Origin: Alternaria dauci
Lineage: Eukaryota; Ascomycota; Dothideomycetes; Pleosporales; Pleosporaceae
Assembly: GCF_042100115.1 (NCBI RefSeq)
Contig: NC_091280.1
Coordinates: 620,001-684,000, forward strand
Reading direction: 5' to 3'
DNA: 64,000 nucleotides
How positions within the stretch are numbered: position 1 is the first letter of the stretch; each line of letters begins with the position of its first letter. The notes beneath the pieces were generated by a model. It did no database searches. It was not told where the DNA came from and saw nothing but the letters and a program-made list of their open reading frames with translations. The position numbers and the translations under genes were made by a program. Below are positions 1 through 11,881 of the stretch, one piece after another.

Positions 1-2074
1 CGAGAATCTACGAGAAATGAGACGGCTCACGATCCTCTTATCCTCGTCCCAGTGCCTTCTCTTGTGTACTCGGATCGAGGCATCTGATTCGTTCAAATTG
101 GTGATTCTACTATCCTTGGGCCGATTTTTTTCCCAGCCTTGACATCACCCACTAAATCCCCACACCCCACGAGTGGTTGGTCATGTCATCGTGAAACCAT
201 CAATGTCATGCAGATCACTACCCGATATAGTATCGCCCGGGCCTCGTACTTCAACGACGCTAGTTCCCGCGAGCTGGGACGCCTTCATCAGAAAAGGCCA
301 AAAGGAAGCGTACCGGACCGGTTTCGCAGGGCTTGCATATGCGGCATCCCCAAAACGTTTGCACCCCGTCTGCAAGCGGAGCAACGTCGGTTCCTGTCGC
401 AAACATGTGTCCAAGAACCAAACCCGGTGCACTCCATTATTCAGTAAGCTGGTCCGGTACCGCACACCGCATCGTTCAGCAGGTGTCCTCACCGATAGAA
501 CCGCCACGCTAATAACTCTGCTCGGTTACCCTGCAGCTGCGATCCGCAAGTTCCTCGTGCTGCACGTCTCAATCACAGGCGCTGATCCTGGGCGCCTCCA
601 TGTACTGTACAACAGCGGTGCTTCCGTCATCCGGGACCCCTGCAAGAGCAATAGGAAAGTATCGACGTCTTGCAGCTCGGAGGAGGCCGGGTGAACGAGT
701 GCGATTCGCGCGTGCAGGTTTCTGCAAGAAAAGAAGTCAGGGTCCATGGAGCATGCCTGTCGGTGGGATTGGTATCCGGACCTATGGCATTTGCTCGCAT
801 ACCAGGACTCGGGTGCTGGCAACGTCTGCAATTGGTTTTGACAGGATTCCTACATGGCAATTGGGAAGCGCGCAACGCGTAATATTCAGCGACGACCCGT
901 CGACGCATCTGTGTGTGGGGTCCATGCTGCTAGCCCAACCCAGTAAATGAAATTCCAGGGTCCGGGTAAGCATGCACGATGACGATGGCTGATGAAGTGA
1001 CGTCGTTGCTCTCACGACGAAAACCAACCCTCGTCTTTCTTTATATTCGTACACTGGCACCCCGCCCTGACCCTTCCATCAGCGGGCAATAGCAGTCTTT
1101 CGAACGCTTCCAGGCCCTCTTGGCACATTGTCAACCGTCTTTATTCTTCCCACCTTTTGCGCACACGATTGCATGCCGCTGCCGACGGGACAAAGCGGTG
1201 CGAGCGAGGGTCACTGCTAGCTCCATCAGCCGCAGAGGACACCAGGGAGCCGGGCATGCTGCCAGGTCAGAGGGCAGACTCCACACGACCTGGGTGTGTT
1301 ACATTTACTTTTGACCCGACAGCCGATGAGATGGATGGGGGTCATGGTCGGCCGTCAGCCCGTTGGCAGAGGGTAGAGGTTGGGCTTTGTGACAGGCGAT
1401 CAACGGCGAGCGAAGGCTGCCGATTGACGTCGAGGTATCCACCCACATATAGCGAAAGCCTTATTTCTGTGCTCATCATTCCGTGCCCCCCCTCTTTTGC
1501 GGTGATGCAAGCATCGCGATTCTGACTTCTAGAACACGGCCGACTGTATATGAGCAACGTGCCCGTGACCATCACTGCCGCTAATTGCTTTCTTCTTATC
1601 TCACCGACTCTACGTGTCGTCCCAATCTCCCACGCACGGCGTAGCTGCAGTCGCTTCTCTCGGCAACGGACCCGTGGAGGCTTTGGCAATTAAACGAGCA
1701 CAGAGGGGTTGACTAAACCAAGGCTTCTCTCTACGTAGTAGTTCGGCAGAGCATACCAGTCACACTCGCATTTCCCCCCCTTTGCCCTGCGTCCGCAACC
1801 ACTCTTCTCTGCAGAAGACGACGACTCTAATAACGGCGCTCACAGCAAACAACGGGCCGACCCTTTCGTCATCCACTAAGCTCAATCCAGCCACAGCCAG
1901 TGAATCGGACACCCGCACGGTCCACCTACTGAGCTACTGAGGCGCGAAAAAATATCCGTCGCGCCCAGGTTCGTTGAAACGCTGCGACACCAGTACACGA
2001 AGGTGTCGACAGCATCACCTCGAGGTTGAAGAGGGCTTTCTGTGTATCGGATCCGCTGTTCGGACTTGTTCACC
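1..2074. other. Left-edge region without a recognisable gene
   Basis: Several overlapping open frames of 60-170 codons occur on both strands, but none has a recognisable domain, a sensible exon chain or composition unlike its overlapping frames. The last few hundred bases, rich in CT tracts, are probably the promoter and 5' leader of the phosphorelay gene that starts at 2075. I see nothing else supportable. Confidence 0.5.
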
Positions 2075-2822
2075 ATGTCGGTTACCGACGACAAGGTTCG
2101 TGTTGCCCCTCCATTACCTGCTTTGCTCTTGCCTGCGCCCCCCTCCATGTCCTGCAATTCTCCGCACGTGTCATCCCTCCTGCTGTACACTTTGCAACAC
2201 GCGCCTATAGCTTTGACCGCCTAACCTAAGAAATTCCCTACAGAGCGGCGACATCATGTTGATCCCTGGTGCCGAAGACCAAATCGACCCAGCCACCTTT
2301 GAGCAGATTCTCGAGATGGACGAGGACGAGGTCGAGCGCGAGTTCAGCAAAAGCATCGTCTACGACTTTTTTGGCCAGGCGGACCAGACCTTCAAGAAGA
2401 TGGACAAGGAGCTGTGAGTGCCCCGTCTGCCCGGGCATCACTATGACGTGCTTGCGCGCCGCAGTGCCAGCAGCACATGGCGAATGCGATGGCTAACGCC
2501 GCATAGCGAGAAGAAGGAAGGCAAATACCTCAAGGAACTTAGTGAGCTAGGTCACTTCCTCAAGGGCTCGTCCGCGACGCTCGGCCTCACCAAAGTCAAA
2601 GACTCGTGCGAGAAGATCCAACACTACGGCCAGCTCAAGGACGATGCAGGCATGAAGGACATCACCGAGGAGAAGGCGCAGGAGAACCTGGCCAAGATCA
2701 TCAAGCAGGCAAAGACAGAGTTCACCGAGGTCAAGGAGATCCTCAAGGAGTTCTACCAAGACAAAGGCGACGAAGAGGAAGAAGAAGAGCCGCCGGCGGC
2801 AAAGCCAAAGGCCAAGGCCTAG
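2075..2822 (+). CDS. ypd1: Histidine-containing phosphotransfer protein (YPD1/HPt)
   Basis: Three exons are proposed: 2075-2095, 2244-2413 and 2507-2822, giving 168 aa. The start ATG has a CACC context. The second intron has a GTGAGT donor and TAG acceptor. The first uses a weaker GTTCGT donor that keeps phase 0, so its 5' site is the least certain point. The third exon carries the HPt core; the motif LGHFLKGSSATLG holds the phospho-accepting histidine (about H80). The acidic N-terminal helix (IDPATFEQILEMDEDE) and the long helical C-terminus ending in an E/K/P-rich tail match fungal Ypd1. From family knowledge, it relays phosphate from hybrid histidine kinases to the response regulators Ssk1 and Skn7 in osmotic and oxidative stress signalling. 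Confidence 0.93.
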
Positions 2823-3703
2823 GGCGCAAGGCAGCCAGAGCTACGGCGCGAGCAACCATCTCGCACTCGCCAACGCTCAGCTCGAGGATGCGGCATCGTA
2901 GCAGCCAAAGTCCCGGACCGTACGCTTCAAGGAGCGACATGCGACTCCGGCTTCGCGCCCTGCGACCACTCCTCAACCTTGACCAACTTTTTCCCTCTGC
3001 GACATGCCTATCTCGTGTTCCTCGGAACGCTTTTTGTGTACATGTCGTCATCGGACCAGCGAGGAAGTCCGGGTACTCTACATAGCCTGTCCTCAATCTT
3101 TTCCATTTCCGTCTGATCGCATTGCATAGAATATGAATAAATGTTAACCGTTCCCTACATTGCAGACATGTGCCACCCATCGCCTGCCCCTCAGCCCTGC
3201 CGGTGAAGGGCCGAACGAGCGCCCGGCGGCGGCGCATGTCACTCACCCACCCCACCTTCGGGACCCTACGTCACGCTTTGCACATGGCTTTGCCGAACTT
3301 GGTACGGCGTGTGATAGGCTGGCTTTCCACACCCCATGAAAAGTCAACACCATGAGTGGTTCCATCGTAAGGTCTTTTCTCGGTTCCGTTCTTGTAGTCT
3401 TGCCGGTCTGCCGTCTGTCATGTGGCGTTTCGTGAGACGCGCCTGATTTCGCCCGCTTTCCCTTCCCTTGAACCGCTCGTTCAACCACTCTCGCTTTTAC
3501 ACAAAGTTTCCTGCCTTCTTATGATCTTTGCGACTATTCTGCGACAGGCTGCTTCTGGACCAATCAGTCGGCGCGCTACTATCACAACTGCCATCGCGCA
3601 TTCCCATACTCGCTCCCAACGGACGAACAGAGTTGCCAGTCCTTTTCTACAGTCGAATCTAGCTGAAATTTCCTACACCGTATCACATACAACGTCACCA
3701 ATC
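2823..3703. other. Intergenic: 3' end of YPD1 and leader of the next gene
   Basis: No independent gene is seen. From 3422 the frame of the downstream gene is already open, so this stretch holds either a 5' leader or a 94-residue N-terminal extension of that gene. Confidence 0.5.
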
Positions 3704-4864
3704 ATGGGCAAAAAGAAGTCCAAAGGCGAATACAATGACTTTCTAGACGGCGAAAAATTGCGCGACAATACCGAAGTCAGAACGACATTGCAGGGCTTCG
3801 CTGCAAGAGATATTTCGCCATCACTCGGACAACAAAAGCATACAGCTAGCAAGAACCCGGCCAGAGGCGGAGCGAAGAAACCACAACTCACACATTTCCT
3901 GTGCTTACCCTTGGTCACCGATACGAGCAAACCTCAACTGCAACAAGGACTGGAGAGATTCAAGGAAGACCTGGCAAATGATGGCCTGGTGCCTACGAAG
4001 GCTGTCCGGCCAGTTGGCACGTTGCATCTTACGCTCGGAGTAATGAGCCTCTCTCCCTTGAAATTACAAGAAGCGAAGCAATACCTGCAAGAGCTAGACC
4101 TACACATCCTCCTCCGCGACATCACCCATCGACGCGTCGCAGAGAAGGCTGCCGAGTCAGGCGAGATAGCAGAAAACCTCAACGCAGCAGCCATGCCCGA
4201 CACAGACGCGTTGACAATCAACCTTGAATCCTTGATCCCCATGCAAGCACCACATAAGACAAGCATCCTGTACGCAGAGCCGCAAGACCCATCACAGCGC
4301 TTACAGCCTTTTGCTGCGGCATTACGAGAACAGTTCACCCAAAAGGGACTACTACTCGAGGATTCCAGACCATTAAAATTGCACGCAACGATCATGAACA
4401 CCATCTACGCAAAGCCAAAGAAGCATGGGAGGGGGCGAACCAAGAGCCAAAAACTCATAGACGGCTTAAAGCACATGGAACACAAAATCTCACCTCACCA
4501 TCATCACAACGGCGGAGACACCCGCCCAACCTCAACCGACGACCTCAACCCAGAAGACGAAACTGCACCAACGGCGGGCTCTGTAGACGGAAATGAAGAT
4601 ACCGCACCTCCCGACCCCTCAACGACAGAAGCACCACGTCCGACCGGTGAAGGTCATGGCCCAGATGGCAAGAGCTGGATGCGCTTTGATGCTAGGAATT
4701 TAATTGAGAAGTACAAGGGGTTCATGTGGGCGGAGGGGGTTCGAGTGGACAGAGTTTGTATATGTAAGATGGGGGCGAAGAAGATCTGGAGTGGAGGGAC
4801 GGAAGGGGAGGGCGAAGTGGTAGATGAACAGTATGAGGTTGTTTGTGAAAAAGAGATCTTCTAG
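3704..4864 (+). CDS. AKAP7-type 2H phosphoesterase-like protein
   Basis: Single exon of 386 aa from the chosen ATG (MGKKKSKGEYNDF). The start of the recognisable domain, THFLCLPLV, is typical of the AKAP7/2'-5' RNA ligase-like fold. Two H-x-T motifs are visible: HLT at about 108-110 (in GTLHLTLGVMSL) and HAT at about 227-229 (in KLHATIMNT). These are the paired catalytic signatures of the 2H phosphoesterase superfamily. A lysine-rich N-terminus and an acidic, T/P-rich insert after about residue 250 (with a short HHHH run) flank the domain. The frame is open upstream to 3422, so a 480-aa form is possible. I chose 3704 because the KKK-start resembles fungal relatives. Substrate is unknown; RNA or cyclic phosphodiesters are likely from the family. 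Confidence 0.82.
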   Translation: MGKKKSKGEYNDFLDGEKLRDNTEVRTTLQGFAARDISPSLGQQKHTASKNPARGGAKKPQLTHFLCLPLVTDTSKPQLQQGLERFKEDLANDGLVPTKAVRPVGTLHLTLGVMSLSPLKLQEAKQYLQELDLHILLRDITHRRVAEKAAESGEIAENLNAAAMPDTDALTINLESLIPMQAPHKTSILYAEPQDPSQRLQPFAAALREQFTQKGLLLEDSRPLKLHATIMNTIYAKPKKHGRGRTKSQKLIDGLKHMEHKISPHHHHNGGDTRPTSTDDLNPEDETAPTAGSVDGNEDTAPPDPSTTEAPRPTGEGHGPDGKSWMRFDARNLIEKYKGFMWAEGVRVDRVCICKMGAKKIWSGGTEGEGEVVDEQYEVVCEKEIF

Positions 4865-5099
4865 TGATCGACGGTCAGATGGAATGTATGTTTTGCAGTA
4901 CTGGTATACAGTCTTCTTGAGGAAGAAAGATGTGGCGTCACGCTTCTTGAGGCAGACGATCAGGCAGGTATTATTGGATTATGGGGCTCCGGCCTACACA
5001 CATCAAGAGCGGGTGCATACCTCCACAATCGTAGTCGTCGCAATGTATATGATCCCTACGCTGTAAAGTTCTCCACCGTCCAATCTACCCATACCATCC

Positions 5100-6254
5100 T
5101 CATCCCCCACGTTCCAACTTGCTGATTTCCGCCTCGATCCTCTCAACCTCCTCCACCAAGCCTTTCTTTCTCTTCGCCAAGTCCCTCATCCCCTTCTCCC
5201 CCGCCTTGCCATACAACTCCAATTCCCGTCTCGCCAATGCCTCCCGATCCCATAGCGCCCTCTTGCCCCCACCCAGTCCCTTCCTATACTCCTTCAGCGC
5301 GTCCACAAACTCTGGTGGCGGAGGATGTTGCAGAGTATAGATCTTGGCCTGTAGACCGAGCAAGATGGCTTTGGTTTGAATGAGTTCTGCGGACGATTTG
5401 GTATGTCGGGCCAAGGCACCTTGTTGGGTTTGTTCGAGGATTTTAATGCTGGTTGAGAGGACGGTAGAGTGCGTGTTCAATAACGTTGTTAGCGTGTTTG
5501 TGAGGTGCGTAGTTGCGGCTTGGAGGTCGCTGGGAAGGGACTCTGTGGCGGAGTCTTGGAGAGTCTGGGCGGTACTTGCTAGTGAGGAGATTGGCGGTAC
5601 AGATGAAGGGGAGGCGATCATGCAGAGGTAGTCTGCTATGGTGACGAGTTGGTCCGATAGAGCAGAGGCGATGGGTCCTATGTTTGAATGGAAGAAATCC
5701 ATGTCGCTGGAGAGGATATCTCGGTCCGATGCTGGGATCTGGCCGTTCAGTTGCGCAGTTACTATTTCTATAACGGCGTGGAGGTCTGGTCGGAGGTCTG
5801 TAGCTTTCGATGGCAGGGTCGATAGAGATGTTGTGAGAATTTGCGTTGTATGTAAGTTTGTGAGGGCAGCAGTCAAGGTCTAGATCTATGTTAGCATTCA
5901 AAAGTGACGCCGGAATCAGGTGTAACCGCGTAACTCTAACAACACGTAGAGAGGTAGAAGGAGAATCTATCTGATGGTTGGGATCTGACGTGACTTCTAT
6001 GAACAAGCAAATGGCAAAAGGCAGAATTATGCATCAAAGAGAAAGAAGACTGAAAAGATCAAGAAAGAGACTCGCGATCCTAAATATGCGAAATTAGAAG
6101 ATATGATTACCTTCCGTATCTCATCATGCACGCGCTGCTTCTTTGTATCTCTCGTCGAGCCATCAGGGTTGAGCTTCCGGGTGCAAAGATCTTTGTACAG
6201 GATTTCAAAGTTGGGGTTGCGTTGCAGCACTGCAGGATCAATTGGGGGAAGCAT
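5100..6254 (-). CDS. Fungal coiled-coil protein, function unknown
   Basis: Two exons are proposed on the minus strand: 6254-6111 (48 codons, beginning MLPPIDPAVLQRNPNFEILY) and 5879-5100, giving 307 aa. The GTAATC donor and CTAG acceptor keep phase 0. The 231-nt intron is long for this region, so a small internal exon may be missed. Exon 1 looks like a conserved N-terminal helix. The second exon is helical throughout and ends with a charged coiled coil (about residues 240-307, many K/R/E, ending EAEISKLERGG). No catalytic motif is visible. The architecture suggests a cytoskeletal or vesicle-associated structural protein, but this is only an impression. It is transcribed divergently from the GST gene with about 250 bp between starts. 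Confidence 0.7.
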
Positions 6255-6501
6255 GGCGGCTGCTGTACTTGTGCGGTGTGGCTTGAAGTTACAGCTAAGA
6301 GGGACGTGACGCGAATGGTGACTAGGTACAGTAGTAGAGTAGGGGTAGGTACCAGCGGGCGCTAGAGAGTTATAAGTCTAGTGGCTTGGCTGACACTTCA
6401 CTCTTACCGCCGATCTTGGAGCAGTAGTCAATTCGTTCTTGCCCAAATCCGGCGTGAGTATCATTCATCTTAATTGAGAGCAACATCCAATTCATATCAC
6501 A

Positions 6502-7242
6502 ATGCCGGAAATACCTCGAAACACATCTTCAATATACCACCTCTACAACCGTACAAGTTCCTCATGCGCGCGCCGAGTCCGCATCGCCCTATCTCTAAAA
6601 CGCGTACCCAACGTTCGTACCCACGACGTAAACAAGTACTCGAGGACCACTATCGGAACAAAAGAGTATCTCGCCATAAACCCTAGCGGCGCGGTACCCA
6701 CCCTCATCCATGAAACATCATCACCAGGACATTTCACCAAATCACGCTTCGTAATCACACAATCCACCGCCATACTAGAGTATCTAGATGAAACTTTCCC
6801 GTCAGTTTGTCCGTTGTTACCGCCCGTGTCTAAGCCGGAAGAGAGGGCAAGGGTGAGAGAGCTGGTAGCGATAGTGACGCAGGATATGTTTCCTTTTGCG
6901 AATCGGAGGAATGGTGCGAGGTTGCGAGAAGTCGCTGGCGTGACGGAAGACGGGCAGCGAGAATTCATACAGAGAGCTTTGCATGAAGGGTTTGATGCTT
7001 ATGAGACGATGGTGGGGAAGTACGGGGGGAGGTATAGTGTGGGTGATGCGGTAAGCATGGCAGATGTGTGTCTTTTTCCCCAGGTGTTGCAGGCGCAGCT
7101 GTGGGGCATATATGTGTTGGGGTGTGATAGATGGCCGTTGATCAAGAATGTCGTAGGGCAGTTGGGTAGAATTGAGGCGTTTGCAACGGAGATGGGTGAT
7201 ATTGCCGTAGATGACGCGACAGTCGTAAAACCACTGCCTTGA
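6502..7242 (+). CDS. Zeta-class glutathione S-transferase / maleylacetoacetate isomerase-like
   Basis: Single exon, 246 aa. The N-terminal thioredoxin-like domain contains SSSCARRVRIAL (residues about 19-30), which matches the SSCxxRVRIAL glutathione-binding signature of zeta GSTs. NPSGAVPTLI (cis-Pro loop) and ITQSTAILEYLDE (glutathione gamma-Glu contact) follow in the expected order. The C-terminal half is helical with the GDAVSMADVCLFPQ motif typical of the GST C-domain. In the family this enzyme isomerises maleylacetoacetate to fumarylacetoacetate in tyrosine/phenylalanine breakdown, using glutathione. The protein is slightly longer than usual (about 215-230 aa) through a T/S-rich loop near residues 70-78. 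No aromatic-catabolism cluster surrounds it, so a general GST role is also possible. Confidence 0.87.
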   Translation: MPEIPRNTSSIYHLYNRTSSSCARRVRIALSLKRVPNVRTHDVNKYSRTTIGTKEYLAINPSGAVPTLIHETSSPGHFTKSRFVITQSTAILEYLDETFPSVCPLLPPVSKPEERARVRELVAIVTQDMFPFANRRNGARLREVAGVTEDGQREFIQRALHEGFDAYETMVGKYGGRYSVGDAVSMADVCLFPQVLQAQLWGIYVLGCDRWPLIKNVVGQLGRIEAFATEMGDIAVDDATVVKPLP

Positions 7243-7416
7243 AGCTGCGCTCGCAGGTAATAAATTACAGTACTTTTACTCCCATGATGCAAACTATAGG
7301 ACAGCAACGCCGTGGATGCTTGAAATAGAACGCCATGCCAAACGCCAGCAGGACTAAACAGATGCACGAAAATAGTGTGTAAAAGAAACCAATCCAGATG
7401 ATAACACAACAGGCTT

Positions 7417-10400
7417 CTACATAACGGTGCAGTTCTCCTCCTGTTGTTTCTGATTTGTCCGACTAAGACGTTCTCGCTTCATTTGGACTTTGCTTCCACC
7501 ACGCTTAAGTTCTTCAAGACGCTCTTGGGCTTTGGGGAATTTATATGCTATAAGAACGTTAGTATTCTACTCAGTGATATGACACAAAGTTTTAGGAACA
7601 TACCTGCAGCCCGTCCATACCACCGTTTCGCCTCATCCAGACTCCGTGGGCAGCCTATGCCCACTTCGGTAAAGTAGCCCATGGCGAAAAGTGCCTTTGG
7701 CAATGGCGGTTCTGCGCACGCTGCTTTCCGTGCCCAGAGGTAGGCCTCGGTATCGCTTTGCTCGAGTATGCCAGATGTACCCGTGAGGTACCAGCCCGAA
7801 AGTGCGAGTTCACTCTGATGTTCTTCCTGAGCGGCAGCTTTTGTGTACCAAGCAATGCTCGTGCGCGCATCAATAGGGCAGCCCAGGAGTCCGTACTCGT
7901 AAGCCTGTCCGAGACGGAATTGGGAGAACTTGTAGCCGAGATCAGCCGCTTGATGGAAGAGCTGCAATGCGTATGCCTCGTCGCGTATGATGCGTTCGTT
8001 ACCAGTCTGCGCTTCATAGATGAGTGCCAGTTCGTGGAGTGCGTGAGGATTATCTCGATCGGCTCGATCGGCGGCTCGCTTGAGCATGTTGATGGCTTCC
8101 CCAAAATTCTTCTGCTGGCCTAGGAGGCCCTTGAGAAGAATCATGCCCATCTTGTACATCGCAGGTGTGTCTCCCAGTGCAGCGGCCCGTCGATACCACT
8201 GCACGGCTTTGAGGGGATCCTTCTTGGTGCCGCCGCCTTCCTCATGACCCATCTCGCAGCAAACGGCTGTACGGTAAGCACTTGCAGCATGGCCACCCTT
8301 TGCAGCGGATTGGTAGAGCGTGAATGCCTCTTTTGTATCTACTTGCAAGCCAAGCAATCCTTGCCCATAGCAATCGGCGAGATAGAACATGGCGTCTGGC
8401 GAACCATTGCTGACCAACTTCTTGATGATCTTGTGAGCCTCAAGAATGAATTTCTCGCGATTTTTGTTCTTCGTCCTAGAGTCGGCTGTGCCTCCTTCAT
8501 CAGCAAGTACACTCGATGCTTCTACAAGCTTCTTCGATAGCTTCAGACCCGTAACAACGTCAGCTGGATTCTGCTTGAATGTGTTGCGCAACCTGTTCAG
8601 CTCATCATGGGTAACGGGATGTGGCACTGCGCCTTGTCCGCTATGACGTTGTGTGGACGGGTTGCTTTCGTAGCTGGTACGCCCTGGCTCACTGTTGTAT
8701 TGTCTGATGGGCGGTGGTCTTGCGTTTTGAGGCGCCTGGGGCGGTGGTGCCTGTTGCTGTTGCTGCATGAGGCCTTGTCGTACAGGCATTGGATGCGCTG
8801 GTAATGCATCTGGGTTTGACGGCGGCTGAGTAGTACCAGGTCTTCTGCCCATGGGGTCGCTCGGATTACGACCTGGTGCGGGTGCAGCTGTTCCTGGTCG
8901 AGGGATAGGGTTCCCGGGTGCGGGCGATGCGAAGTTCCTCATTGTGTTCGGAGGTGGTTCTGAGTAGGTAGTGTCGTCTGAGTAGACCCTTTGAGGCCCA
9001 GGTGGAGGACGCGCATATCTTGGGTCCATATTAGGCGGTTGCCCATGCATTGGACCTTGATGAGGTGGCGCGTCCTGCATGCCACCAAGTGCCATTCCCC
9101 TCTGGGGCGGTTGTCGTCCTCGAGCGCCGTTGGGCAAGCCATTGTGACCTCCGAAGCCCGTGTTTGCCCGTGGCACACCTGGCATCGGAGGTGCATCTGC
9201 GGCCATTTCGTGTACACCATTCGCGTACTGTCCGTTGAGGTCAGGCTGTGACCGGCTTCGCTGCATCTGCACCTGGGAATTGTTATGCCCTGCATTCACC
9301 GGCGCAGCTGGTGTGGTGTAAGCGCTGATATCGTGGGACGGTGACAAATGATTGTCAATCGAATCGCCTCTCCGGTGCCTGTTGTTGGTCTCCGGGATAG
9401 CGTCGAAGTCGGGCATGTCTATCGCCGAGTCTTCTTGTCCATAGTAGTTATCGTAGAAGCTGTCTAAGCCTTGTTCTTCGCCATGAGCCTGTTGCTGCTG
9501 GTTCGGGGCTTGGGGCTGGTATTGCGGCTGTGACTGCTGCTGAGGCGCCTGGGGCATAGGAGGCCTCTGCCCATACTGCGTTGGAGGCCCGTTTTGTTTC
9601 ACACCACCCGCAGTTGAAGGCCTGGGAGGGATGTAATCTGGAGATGCAGGCCCATGATAGCCAGACACAGCACCAGGCTCAGCAAATTCTTGCTGGCCAT
9701 TGTAGCCAACTCCTTGGCCTCCACTCGGCCTTGTGTGCGGCATTGTTGCAGATCGCTGTGTATTTGGGCCGAACGCTCGCCTCGAGGGCGACATAGGATC
9801 CGATGTGCGATGTGGTTGTTGTCCTCTGGCGGCATCCACGTTCATGGGTGGTGGCCGCTGTCCGGATGGCATCCGGTTCGGGACATTACGTTGGCCCTGG
9901 CCCTCAAAATGCCCTGAGTCCTGCCGGTGAGTAGGCATCGACCTCTGCTGTGGCGGGCCTCGGTTCTGAGGCGGCATAGGCTGTCCTCGCCCAGAGGAGC
10001 CGGCGGGCTTTGCTTGTCCTCCACTGTCCTTGATGTTCATTTGTGCCATACTCTGGTCGAGGGGTTTCGAGCCACCTTGCTGCGGTTTCTGCGTTGGGAA
10101 AGTCGGAAAGGGGTTGTCGTAAGCAAGACTCTTCGGTGATGTTGGTTGAAAGAGGGAACGATCCAAGCCTGTTATCGGTTGTTAGTACGCGATGTTGATG
10201 TGCAGACGTGTAATATAATGCCTTCGCCACTTGAAGGGATTGAGACTTCGCGACATACCTGGTGGTCTCGACGCACTACGTCCTTGTTGTGAATTAGGCG
10301 GTGGTTCATTGCCTCGACCTGTTGGTCGGCTGCGCGAATCCTGTCGCTGCTGCGGAGGACGCTGGCTCTGGGGCGGCGGTCTTCTTCCTTGATGTTGCGG

Positions 10401-10763
10401 GGGCGGTGGTTGCTGATAGTAGGGCTCACTGTATGCTTCTTCCTGGTAATACTGGTCTTGCGGCGGATGTCTGCGGCCCTGATGTGGCTGCGCTGATCTC
10501 GAGTACCCGTTCACATCTTGGTAGCCACCTTGTTGCTGCGCATTGCCCCACCCTCCTTGCTGCTGGTCATAATGGCCATTGTTGTTCCACTGCTCATTGC
10601 CGCCCTGGTCATAGCCGTGATCGTAGTCATAGTATTGTTGTTGGTCATATTGGTTGTCGTAATTCTGGTACGGCTGCTGCTGTTGTCTTTGCTGTGGTCG
10701 TCCCTGGTCGTAATATTGCTGTTGCGGCTGCGCGTAATTGTCGTGTTGTTGTCGATGCGCCAT
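7417..10763 (-). CDS. chs4: Chitin synthase activator with Sel1 repeats (CHS4/SKT5 family)
   Basis: Three exons on the minus strand: 10763-10259, 10168-7604 and 7547-7417, giving 1066 aa. Both introns have GTATGT donors and CAG/TAG acceptors, with an ACTAAC branch site in the first. Residues 1-168 are extremely Q/Y/P-rich (tracts such as RQQQQPY and QQQYYDYDHGY). A long disordered P/G/Q region follows. Sel1-type repeats lie at about 745-1022 (repeated A-x-Y-x(2)-G pattern, e.g. SPDAMFYLADCYGQGLLG). The short last exon is lysine/arginine rich and ends CTVM, a CaaX prenylation box, as in yeast Chs4. From family knowledge it binds and activates chitin synthase at septa and growing tips, and prenylation aids membrane targeting. 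Finding the CaaX only after splicing exon 3 supports the model. Confidence 0.93.
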
Positions 10764-11881
10764 GACGGCGGCGTTATCGGAGGAGCCTGACCCGAGGCTG
10801 TCTGTGAAGGGCTAGTGAGCGATGGTGATCGCGTCCGACCGGCGGGGCTGCAGCTCTTAAAGGCACCTGGGGTGCAATCTCTCTAGGTAGAGCCGGAGCT
10901 CGTTAGGCTTATACGTAGCGTGACCCGGTAGTCGACGTGGGTATTCCGTGGTCGAGCTGGCTGTGAACCGGGTTGTGTGTTGCTTCCAAGGTGGACAGAG
11001 GTGGTACAAACTCCAAGAAGGGTCTTACGGCCATCAAGCACCAAGCAGACCTGAAGACCTTACAAAGGTGAAAGTCGACGCGTTGGAGGAAGAAAGTCAA
11101 CAGTAGAGCCCTCGCTTGCTGATGCTCTACAAAGCAATGCCAATTGGGGGCTGCCGCTGCCGTCCTCAAACACGGGGTGACCTCCAATTAGTTGGATCTC
11201 GCGTTTCAACCCAGTCTGCCACCCAGCGCTGGTGCAACCCAGCAAATAAATAAGAAAAGGGCCCGCTCTAGCTTCCTTGAGCTTTGAAACGCGAGCCCAC
11301 GACGACTGGGATTCCCAGGGCAGATGAATCGTCGTTGTTAAATTGCATTCGCATGCGGGTAGATTAAATGAGGCATTTGCGAATGCCACCTGAGAGTAAC
11401 ACCGTTAGCTAGGGTGAGAGGAAAATCGACAGGATGATCAGTATCAGCCCTGCGCAGGACGACCTAATTAGTCTGTGTCACGCACTCCCTATACGGGACA
11501 AGTCGCAGAGCCGCTGGACATCATACACATCATGCAGTCGAGGAACAGCCTACCAATGAAACGCGTACAAGACGATGCTGATCGCTGGCCCTCAGCCCCG
11601 GGTAAGCGTTCGCCGCCTGCAAGCACTTGAGGAGTCCCACCTGCCACTGCCGCGATGATGCAGCCACAGTGGTGGCGGTGCGCGCACACGTGATTCCCGG
11701 CGCGTCAAGCTAGCTTCGTTCGATGAACAATCCATGGCACTTGTGTGGATCGTCGACTTCACCACTCTAGCTGCACAAGACTCCACCAGCAACCCCGACA
11801 CCCTGATATCAAAGCCACAAATTCAACAAGAGACTTGCAAGATACCTTCACAGAGATCCTGAGCATCACCAAAAAGTCATC
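10764..11881. other. Divergent intergenic region between CHS4 and CBP4
   Basis: About 1.1 kb separates two divergent starts. Short open frames overlap each other and carry no recognisable motif. This should contain promoters for both genes. No repeat or RNA gene is seen. Confidence 0.55.

Noticed and set aside
139..1060. Several open frames of 90-170 codons on both strands near the left edge
   Set aside because: They overlap in several registers, lack any domain or signal and have no consistent splice chain; this is expected in GC-balanced non-coding DNA.
9599..10139. Plus- and minus-strand frames inside the CHS4 gene
   Set aside because: They are shadows of the repetitive Q/P/G-rich coding sequence in other frames.
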